Assembly: GCA_022561525.1 (NCBI GenBank)
Contig: JADFRB010000153.1
Coordinates: forward strand, 1-5,626
Reading direction: 5' to 3'
Source: Nitrospinota bacterium
GTDB lineage: Bacteria; Nitrospirota; Nitrospiria; Nitrospirales; UBA8639
Length of the DNA stretch: 5,626 nucleotides
Shown: in pieces, positions 1 to 4,930 of the stretch
How the letters are laid out: each line of letters starts with the position of its first letter
How positions within the stretch are numbered: position 1 is the stretch's first letter
Position numbers and translations under genes: made by a program
The notes under the pieces: generated by a model
Databases searched by the model: none
Seen by the model: the letters and a program-made list of their open reading frames with translations, nothing else
Told to the model about the DNA's origin: nothing

Positions 1-1
1 G

Positions 2-235
2 CGTGAGACGTGTCCTGAATGCGGAGCGGATTTGCGGTGTTGTCGGAACTGTTCCTTCTATGATGTTCGTTCTGCCGATGCGTGCCGTGAACCGAACGCC
101 GAATTGGTTCAAAATAAGGAAGCCGCAAACTTTTGTGACTTCTTTAGTCTCACCCCGCCGTCGTTCCCTGCCTCACGTCCAATGGGAGGCGATGCCCGGG
201 CTCAATTAGATGCCTTGTTTAAAAAGAAATCCTAA
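2..235 (+). CDS. Zinc-ribbon-like Cys-rich small protein, 3' part (5' end outside window)
   Basis: The open frame enters from the left edge and gives 77 residues before TAA. Visible are a CPEC knuckle (residues 4-7 of the visible part), then CCRNC (13-17) followed by SFYD, a single Cys at 28 (ADACREP) and another at 45 (ANFCDFF). The tail ARAQLDALFKKKS is basic. This Cys pattern with a CRNC-F-Y-D core and an ANFCD-F motif resembles a family of small uncharacterised zinc-ribbon proteins that I recall from Nitrospirota and deltaproteobacteria. Metal binding is inferred from the Cys spacing and the function is unknown. The missing N-terminus probably carries the first CxxC of the ribbon. The lipoprotein gene starts 15 bases after the stop on the same strand, so the two are probably co-transcribed. 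Confidence 0.75.
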   Translation, partial: RETCPECGADLRCCRNCSFYDVRSADACREPNAELVQNKEAANFCDFFSLTPPSFPASRPMGGDARAQLDALFKKKS

Positions 236-239
236 GGCG

Positions 240-246
240 AAGGGAG
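240..246 (+). promoter_or_regulatory. Shine-Dalgarno of the lipoprotein gene
   Basis: AAGGGAG lies 4 bases upstream of the GTG at 251. It supports GTG as the start even though an out-of-frame ATG sits at 249. Confidence 0.6.
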
Positions 247-250
247 TGAT

Positions 251-610
251 GTGCAATTGTTTCATTTTGTCTTAAGTGTCTTTTTCCCCGTTCTCCTTCT
301 TGTCAGTGGGTGTCAGCCTGACTCCAATACCGCCAGGGGGACGGCTGAGCGCTTTCTCGATGCGCATTATGTGCAGATTGATCTCCAGGCTGCTAAAGCC
401 TATTGCACTGGTTTCGCCCGCAGTCGGCTAGAGGAAGAAATTCAGCTGACCGCAGGACAACCCATTGATGCGGCAACGCGACAACCGCGGGTGTATTACC
501 AGCTCGTTGAGGAAACTCCGCGTGGTGAAGCGAGCATTTCCTTCCTGTATGAGGCCCACTTCGATGTTGATGGTGCTGGCCGGTTTACGTGGCGAAGACA
601 GTATCGCTGA
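251..610 (+). pseudogene. Lipoprotein gene truncated at its 3' end by an IS3-family element
   Basis: The GTG start is preceded by AAGGGAG. Residues 1-21 form a lipoprotein signal: a hydrophobic stretch (FHFVLSVFFPVLLLVSG) and the lipobox LVSG-C with Cys21 as the lipidated residue, so the product should be membrane-anchored. The following residues (AERFLDAHYVQIDLQAAKAYCTG, and later SISFLYEAHFDVDGAGRFT) look like a small periplasmic domain of the kind seen in uncharacterised lipoproteins that adopt an NTF2-like or DUF4878-like fold; this is from memory and only tentative. From about residue 107 onward the same DNA reads as IS3 OrfA in another frame, and the lipoprotein frame stops at TGA 608-610 inside the element. 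The last 5-10 residues (near WRRQYR) are therefore probably not native, and the C-terminal strand of the domain is missing. It may still be expressed as a shortened lipoprotein. Confidence 0.7.
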
Positions 611-843
611 GCTGTTTCGGCGTGAGGGCCTGCACCAGAATTTGTATTACCGTTGGAGCAAGGAGTTCTTGGAGGCTGGGAAAAAGCGCCTGGCCGGCGA
701 TGCCGAACGCGAGGCGAGCCGTGACGATGTCAGTGAACTGCGCCAGAAATCCGCCCAGTTGAAAGCGGCCCTTGCCGAAATGCTGCAGGAGAATCGGCTA
801 CTCAAAAAAAAGCGTGCTCGGGACTGGGGAGGGCGCTATATGA
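570..843 (+). pseudogene. IS3-family OrfA remnant (N-terminus missing, fused to OrfB)
   Basis: The frame reads VLAGLRGEDSIAELFRREG, then LHQNLYYRWSKEFLEAG and KKRLAGDAEREASRDD, which is the HTH_Tnp_1-type DNA-binding region of IS3 OrfA. A coiled-coil with heptad hydrophobics follows (ELRQKSAQLKAALAEML) and then NRLLKK. The first 15-20 residues expected for this group, including the start Met, are absent; the upstream DNA belongs to the lipoprotein gene. The run at 804-811 has eight A. With seven A the frame would continue KKSVLGTGEGAI and stop at TGA 841-843, overlapping the OrfB ATG at 840, which is the normal arrangement. With eight A, OrfA reads straight into OrfB. Confidence 0.8.
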
Positions 844-1790
844 GATATGCCGCCACGGAAAAGCAGGAGATTATTTGCACCGTCGAGAAGAGTTCGCTGG
901 GAATGACTCGGACGCTGAGGCAGCTGAGCATTCCCAAATCGACCTTCTACCACTGGTACGATCTCTACCTCACCGGGAGGGATTGAGGGACTGGAAGAAA
1001 AGAAGCTGACGCCCCACACCAGCTGGAACAAAGTACCGGAGGATGTTCGTCACGCCCTGGTCGAAATGGCACTGGATCTGTCGGAACTTTTTCCCCGGGA
1101 ACTGGCGGTCCGATTCACAGATGAACGCCGCTATTTCATCTCTGAACCACCGTCTACCGCATCCTCAAAGAGCATGACCTGGTCACCTCTCCCGCCTGGA
1201 TCGTGATGAAGGTGGCAGACCGATTCGCGCAGCCGACCACGGCAATCAACCAGCTCTGGCAAACCGACTTCACCTATCTGAAGGTGACCGGCTGGGGGTG
1301 GTATTACCTGTTCACCGTGATGGATGATTACTCACGTTATATCCTGGCGTGGCGGCTCTGTCAGACCATGAGTGCTCGAGATGTGACCGCTACGCTGAAG
1401 GCTGCATTGAACACGGCAGGCTTAGCCAAAAAACAACGCCCCAAACTGCCGAGTGCTAACGGGCCGTGCTACGTCTCATCGGAATTGCAGGACTGGCTGA
1501 AAGAACATGGGCTCAGCCACACCCGCGGCAAGCCCTACCACCCGATGACGCAAGGCAAGATCGAGCGCTGGCACCGCTCGCTAAAAAATCGCATTCTGCG
1601 AGAAAACTATTACGTGCCGGGTGCTCTTGAGCGGCAGATCGACGAGTTTGTGATCCACGACAACGCCCGGCGATACCATGAAAGCTTGAATAATCTGACA
1701 TCGGAAGACGTCTGGTGCGGGCGAGGACAATCTATTCTCGATGCCCGGAGAACACTCAAAGAGAAAACGTTGAAACTCAGAAAACAGTGA
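840..1790 (+). pseudogene. IS3-family OrfB transposase (DDE/rve), frameshifted and active-site mutated
   Basis: Starting at MRYAATEKQEII, the frame covers the HTH-like N-terminal segment to HWYDLYLTG. An extra base near 978 breaks the frame (TGA at 984-986). The next frame (979-1146) continues GIEGLEEKKLTP, EDVRHALVEMALDL and FTDERRYFISE. A one-base loss near 1147-1150 then returns to the original frame with TVYRILKEHDLVTSPAW. The rve domain follows: LWQTDFTYLKV contains the first catalytic Asp (codon 1266-1268), and GKIERWH the catalytic Glu (codon 1563-1565). At the second Asp position the sequence is PSANG instead of the usual SDNG (codon 1455-1457, GCT), with exactly 35 residues between it and the Glu. 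The C-terminal RRYHESLNNLT and GRGQSIL blocks are intact and the stop is TGA. The gene is non-functional by two independent criteria. Confidence 0.88.
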
Positions 1791-2005
1791 TACCATGAAA
1801 GGCAGACCGCGTCACATCAACCCACAGAGCCAAAACACCACCTTATGTTCTGAAGCCCGGTGTCCAAATTGTTCTAACGACATACAAACCTTGTTCGCTC
1901 GGATCTATATCCATGGCAAGCTGAGGCAGTGCAAAGGCGGGGGTAGAAGCCAGGGTGAATGCACTGGCCAGTGCCAATCCTCCGATTAATAAGTGATTAA
2001 ATTTA

Positions 2006-2216
2006 GATGGTTCCACGGTTAACTCCGGTGAAGGCAATGCGACTACGCAACGTTGTTGAGCCGAAGTATCCCCAGAGCTATCTGGACGAGTATATTTTCG
2101 GCCACAAACGGCGCAGGACCCCGATGGCTGCAGTTCAAGCCAACCTCGTTATCAGCGATATAAAGCGCCATTAATGCTGTGCGATCTGGCTAACCGGAGT
2201 CAGCCGTAGAACCATC
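2006..2216 (+). mobile_element. 211-bp mini-element (MITE-like), probably derived from an IS1595-type insertion sequence
   Basis: The terminal inverted repeats are 24 bp at 2006-2029 and 2193-2216, with 21 of 24 positions matching; both contain GATGGTTC at the outer end and ACTCCGGT at the inner end. The element is flanked by TAAATTTA on both sides, an 8-bp duplication, which is the length known for IS1595-family elements. The interior has only a 45-codon frame resembling a transposase C-terminus and no catalytic domain, so it cannot move by itself. It was probably made by internal deletion of a full insertion sequence that kept its right part, and would have been mobilised in trans. The inverted repeats and flanks are seen directly; the family assignment is inferred. 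Confidence 0.7.
2037..2174 (+). pseudogene. C-terminal fragment of a transposase (IS1595-like)
   Basis: The 45-codon frame reads MRLRNVVEPKYPQSYLDEYI, then FGHKRRRTPMAAVQ and a short tail to TAA. The block YLDEYIF-x-H-K-R-R resembles the YLDEF-x-F-R-x-N-R-R motif near the C-terminus of IS1595/ISXO2-type DDE transposases, followed by an M-A-A-x-Q-x-x-L segment. No DDE residues or zinc-binding N-terminus are present. It sits wholly within the inverted-repeat element. The match is by eye and another insertion sequence family is possible. Confidence 0.5.
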
Positions 2217-2237
2217 TAAATTTATATATAATAAAAA

Positions 2238-2245
2238 CCTCCTTT
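2238..2245 (-). promoter_or_regulatory. Orphaned Shine-Dalgarno of the split secreted-protein gene
   Basis: AAAGGAGG on the minus strand lies 16 bases past the stop codon of the ORF ending at 2261, and 5-8 bases before the ATT/ATA codons that would start the signal peptide once the mini-element is removed. The 211-bp insertion now separates it from the coding sequence. Confidence 0.6.
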
Positions 2246-2260
2246 GAAGTGAAAACTTTA

Positions 2261-2629
2261 TTAGATGTGGGTCAGACGAGCCTGCCCAACCGTGTTAGTT
2301 TTCCTACCGAATAACAATGCGATTTCGTGCCAATAGTGGTGGTTTACGTCATTTGGCTTAAGATGCAGCTGAATTGCCCGTCGTTCCTGGCAATTGGTGT
2401 TGGTTGATGAGGAGCCAGGCCCTGACGAGGTCCAGCCGTCTGCACAAAAATTGTAAAAGTCCTGATACGTTTCAATGACCAACAAACCGTAGAATTCACA
2501 ATCACTACTGTTCATGAGGCAACGAACCGCTCTTCGTACCTCGGAAACATTCCCGACACTATTTCCACACATCTTCACGCACAACAGAAAATCGCCACTG
2601 TCCATGGTGGAATGACTCACTTCTAGCAC
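2261..2629 (-). CDS. Hypothetical protein with six cysteines
   Basis: GTG-initiated frame of 122 codons. It is the only long open frame in this stretch on either strand. I do not recognise the family. Six Cys are present (residues 17, 21, 37, 44, 62, 80), including CVKMC. Segments such as EVRRAVRCLMNSS and FYGLLVIETYQDFYNFC look like folded protein, then a Ser/Gly/Asn-rich linker (TSSGPGSSSTNTN) leads into QERRAIQLHLK. There is no signal peptide or membrane segment. The start is uncertain: the frame is open up to the stop at 2656-2654, GTG 2629 has no good Shine-Dalgarno, and ATG 2605-2603 has only a weak GAAGTGAG upstream. A strong Shine-Dalgarno for a second gene 16 bases downstream on the same strand suggests a two-gene operon and favours this being a real, or once real, gene. 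Confidence 0.4.
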   Translation of the reverse strand: MLEVSHSTMDSGDFLLCVKMCGNSVGNVSEVRRAVRCLMNSSDCEFYGLLVIETYQDFYNFCADGWTSSGPGSSSTNTNCQERRAIQLHLKPNDVNHHYWHEIALLFGRKTNTVGQARLTHI

Positions 2630-2656
2630 ACGGTAAAATTGGCTGACGGTGGGTCA

Positions 2657-2886
2657 GGAAATGTTAATGGGGAGGTGATGCAAGCGGTGTGACTACGTCA
2701 GGCAACGTATAGTTCGAAGCGGCATGCCGTGTGACAGTATGGAGATCGTGGGTGAGGGTGGGAATGAGCGGGTTGTCGAACCGTTTGTGCAGGAGAAAGG
2801 CACACCGCGAGAAGAAAAACGTCGGTTAAATCTTTTGTATATCCCGTGGTCTAGCCATGGGGATCTGAATTGATCAATCGTTCGGG
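2657..2886. other. Gene-poor spacer before the glycosyltransferase gene
   Basis: This stretch lies between a divergent pair (the hypothetical ORF on the minus strand and the glycosyltransferase on the plus strand) and should hold their promoters. I could not pick a convincing -35/-10 pair. A 49-codon plus-strand frame (ATG 2724 to TGA 2871-2873) is open but matches nothing I know and has no clear Shine-Dalgarno. Confidence 0.4.
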
Positions 2887-4686
2887 ATGGTGATGTTTGA
2901 TCACAGAGAGGAAGGTGTCGTTACGTCACGAGTGATGCACATGAGAGAAAAACTGGCAGCTGTAGGATGCCTAATTCGCAAGAGGGGCGGGGTGTGTTCA
3001 TCCTTTTTTTCCTGGAATACCTTCTGCCTCATTGTGATTGGGTTGTCGGTCCTGATCTTAAGTACGAAAGGGCTTACGAGTAGTGGAACCTTTTCGTTAC
3101 AAGGGGATATGCCCCGATACTTAATGAATGGGGTCTTCTTTCATGATTCGATCCAAGATTTTCCTTTCTCCGATCCCATCCAATATGTGAAGGAATATTA
3201 TGTTAAATATCCTGCTCTGAGTATTGGCCATCATCCCCTTCTTCCTAGTCTTGCCGAGGTGCCGTTCTTTTTCCTATTTGGGATTTCAGTGTTCTCCGCC
3301 AAGGCCACAACGTTGGCCTTTGTGTTTCTTGGGATATTTGCTTGGTTTGAATTAGTGAAGACACTCTACAATTCTCATATTGCCTTCTTATCATCATTAT
3401 TATTCCTGACCTCGCCCATGATTGTGGAATATTCCAGGGTCATGATGTCAGAAATCCCTGCTCTAGCCCTTATTATCGTGGCGACTTATTGGTTTTTTCG
3501 ATACTGCAAGAACGAGCGGCCTCACGAGGCCTTTGGGTATGTGTTGAGTTTTGTGCTCGCCTGCTATGCGAAGCAAATGGTTATCTTCATGTTTCCAATT
3601 TTCTTTGTGTATCTGGGTGTGACCAAGGGAATACGGTTCCTCATGAAACAACAGACGATCATGTCTTGTTTGGCCATCGTCATTCTGTTAATACCCCTCG
3701 CCGTCATGACGTGGACACTTTCCCCAACCAATGTTTCGATGGTAACACAAAATATTGTGAAACCTCTGGCGCCTCAGGCCGAGGAAGTCGAGAAGGGAAA
3801 AGAAGGAATTTTTCAGTCGGTGGGTTCCTACATCCATTGGAAACTTACCTCTACCGAATGGCTTTTTTACCCTACGGTACTGTGGAAGAAGCAGGTCTCA
3901 GTCGTTCCCTTAGTCTTGAGCGTGGGCGCGGTCGTGATGATGGTCTGGCGGCGAGAGAAACGGTCCCTGTATTTTTTCCTGTGGATTATGGCCATGTATG
4001 GAATGGTGACGTTTATGGGAGTACACATTCCTCGCTTTGGGATTTATTGGATTCCACCAGTGTGTCTTTTTGCGGCCTTAAGTCTAAGGGCTGTCAATTC
4101 CCGTGTGTGGCGGGTCGTGGTGGCGCTGTTACTGATTGGCTCAGTGGGATATCAGTTTGGGGTGGGGTATGCCTCTGAACCTGAATATGCCAAAGGATAT
4201 GAGGAAGCGGCTTCCTATGTGGTGAACCATTCAAAGGGTGCGAGTGTGTTATATAGTGCAAATGTGGATACCGGATACTTTATTTTCTTTGTGAGGAAAT
4301 TTGATCCTGAAGGTCGTCTGGTCGTTCTTCGAGCCGATAAGGTACTGAGCACATCGCATCTGGATCGAATAGTAGAGGAAAAAATTTCAACTCCAGGCGA
4401 ACTGTATGATGTGCTTCGAGATTTTGGAATCTGTTATGTGGTGTTGGAAGAAGGGCACTATACGTCACCGGCCCTCAATTTGTTGGCTGAAGAAGTTCAA
4501 AGCGAACAGTTTATTCGTACACATACCATTTCGATAGATTCGAATAATCGACGGTTGCAGGGTGTGAATCTCGGAATCTTTGAATATCGAGGATGTGGTC
4601 CTCCAAATAAAAATGCGATGGTCAATTTCAATATCCCTCTCGCCAATCAGTCCGTTCATCTGAAATTTTCAGACGTCATTGACTAA
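2887..4686 (+). CDS. GT39/ArnT/PMT-type membrane glycosyltransferase
   Basis: 599 residues, of GT-C fold. About ten hydrophobic segments can be seen (roughly 43-62, 125-155, 165-180, 190-206, 217-241, 259-277, 338-354, 361-378, 385-400, 407-424), then a soluble C-terminal domain (430-599). The first large periplasmic loop has an acidic residue in GDMPRYLMNG (Asp74), the place of the catalytic Asp/Glu in GT39 enzymes. It is followed by KYPALSIGHHPLLPSLAEVP (108-127), matching the family's HxP loop, and later MSEIPALAL (187-195), matching the conserved acidic-Pro segment. Such enzymes move a sugar from a polyprenyl-phosphate donor to a lipid, protein or glycan on the outer face of the inner membrane. 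Substrate cannot be told. The start is uncertain: ATG 2887 lacks a good Shine-Dalgarno, and ATG 2893, 2935 or 2941 would remove only a non-conserved basic leader. The gene is lower in GC than the IS3 element and is intact. Confidence 0.85.
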   Translation: MVMFDHREEGVVTSRVMHMREKLAAVGCLIRKRGGVCSSFFSWNTFCLIVIGLSVLILSTKGLTSSGTFSLQGDMPRYLMNGVFFHDSIQDFPFSDPIQYVKEYYVKYPALSIGHHPLLPSLAEVPFFFLFGISVFSAKATTLAFVFLGIFAWFELVKTLYNSHIAFLSSLLFLTSPMIVEYSRVMMSEIPALALIIVATYWFFRYCKNERPHEAFGYVLSFVLACYAKQMVIFMFPIFFVYLGVTKGIRFLMKQQTIMSCLAIVILLIPLAVMTWTLSPTNVSMVTQNIVKPLAPQAEEVEKGKEGIFQSVGSYIHWKLTSTEWLFYPTVLWKKQVSVVPLVLSVGAVVMMVWRREKRSLYFFLWIMAMYGMVTFMGVHIPRFGIYWIPPVCLFAALSLRAVNSRVWRVVVALLLIGSVGYQFGVGYASEPEYAKGYEEAASYVVNHSKGASVLYSANVDTGYFIFFVRKFDPEGRLVVLRADKVLSTSHLDRIVEEKISTPGELYDVLRDFGICYVVLEEGHYTSPALNLLAEEVQSEQFIRTHTISIDSNNRRLQGVNLGIFEYRGCGPPNKNAMVNFNIPLANQSVHLKFSDVID

Positions 4687-4700
4687 AACCCGTTTAATCT

Positions 4701-4907
4701 TCATATTTTCCGAAAACATTCCACCGATACCCATTGAGCTCCCTTGGCCATGTCAACCCGGCTTAAGGGTTCGCGTAAGAATAACTTCCCCTGTTTGGGT
4801 GCTGAGACACCTGGCTGGCAAGGCGCGAGGGCTGCAATGCGGTTTTTTGCCTCTTCAGAATTGATGACGGTGAGACGTTCCAAAATTGTCTTCCTCCATT
4901 CCATCAC
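4701..4907 (-). CDS. Small hypothetical ORF between two glycan genes (uncertain)
   Basis: A 68-codon minus-strand frame (GTG 4907 followed at once by ATG 4904). It reads MMEWRKTILERLTVINSEEA, then KNRIAALAPCQPGVSAPKQ and a tail ending VECFRKI. Codon choice looks plausible for coding, but I do not recognise it and no clear Shine-Dalgarno precedes it. It would start only 23 bases from the divergent oxidoreductase GTG and would interrupt an otherwise co-directional pair. A plus-strand frame (4744-4941) is open across the same DNA, so one of the two is a shadow. The stretch may instead be a dispersed intergenic repeat. Confidence 0.25.
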   Translation of the reverse strand: MMEWRKTILERLTVINSEEAKNRIAALAPCQPGVSAPKQGKLFLREPLSRVDMAKGAQWVSVECFRKI

Positions 4908-4930
4908 AGAGTCAGGACAGTATCGGGGGG

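Larger units (their letters stand above)
570..1840 (+). mobile_element. Decayed IS3-family insertion sequence, left end missing
   Basis: The element carries an OrfA-type HTH and coiled-coil region, an A8 run where IS3 elements have their slippery site, and an OrfB with an rve (DDE) integrase domain in the order typical of the family. The left boundary is set where similarity to OrfA begins (about 570-590). There is no left inverted repeat and no OrfA start codon, so the left end is deleted rather than simply inserted. The right boundary is a guess: 50 bases after the OrfB stop the sequence reads ACACCA (ending 1840), consistent with an IS3 end finishing in CA, but with no left end for comparison this cannot be confirmed. 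The element is richer in GC than the glycosyltransferase gene further right. Three indels and an active-site substitution show that it is dead. Confidence 0.85.
1998..2224. repeat. Perfect 16-bp inverted repeat with TAAATTTA flanks
   Basis: TAAATTTAGATGGTTC at 1998-2013 is the exact reverse complement of 2209-2224. The outer 8 bases, TAAATTTA, are themselves palindromic. They can be read as an 8-bp direct duplication of the target (1998-2005 and 2217-2224) flanking inverted repeats that begin GATGGTTC. Confidence 0.85.
1843..2232 (-). pseudogene. Small secreted-protein gene split by a mini-element
   Basis: On the minus strand, the codons for KFNHLLIGGLALASAFTLAS followed by TPAFA make a clear Sec signal peptide with a short basic N-terminus and an AFA cleavage site; the mature part starts LPQLAMDIDPSEQG. 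The gene is interrupted at its very 5' end by the 211-bp element at 2006-2216. Removing the element and one TAAATTTA copy joins it to an upstream Shine-Dalgarno (2238-2245) and gives codons ATT ATA TAT AAA TTT AAT CAC, in frame. No ATG remains: the likely original start is either ATA (2229-2227, spacing 8) or ATT (2232-2230, spacing 5), one substitution away from ATG. The frame ends at TAA 1845-1843 after only about 30 mature residues, right where the IS3 element is thought to end, so the 3' part is probably lost too. The frame is still open from a TTG at 2037 inside the element. I do not recognise the mature protein. Confidence 0.6.

Noticed and set aside
3..209. 68-codon frame starting at base 3
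   Set aside because: Out of frame with the Cys-rich zinc-ribbon reading, which has clear motif support.
798..1031. 77-codon minus-strand frame
   Set aside because: Shadow of the IS3 OrfA/OrfB fusion on the other strand.
1961..1974. Perfect 14-bp palindrome GCACTGGCCAGTGC
   Set aside because: It lies inside the signal-peptide codons (Ala-Leu-Ala-Ser-Ala); there is no T-run and no promoter context, so it is most likely a chance result of repeated Ala/Leu codons.
1795..1989. 64-codon plus-strand frame starting ATGAAAGGC after the IS3 OrfB stop
   Set aside because: It crosses the presumed IS3 right end and runs antisense to the signal-peptide coding sequence, which is the convincing frame.
2724..2873. 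49-codon plus-strand frame ending just before the glycosyltransferase
   Set aside because: No Shine-Dalgarno, no recognisable motif, and short enough to be open by chance.
3489..4178. 229-codon plus-strand frame inside the glycosyltransferase gene
   Set aside because: It lies entirely within a well-supported gene in another frame, and the translation has no recognisable domain or hydrophobic pattern.
4821..4860. Possible rho-independent terminator around GCGGTTTTTT after the glycosyltransferase
   Set aside because: The T-run is short and no stable GC-rich stem directly precedes it.
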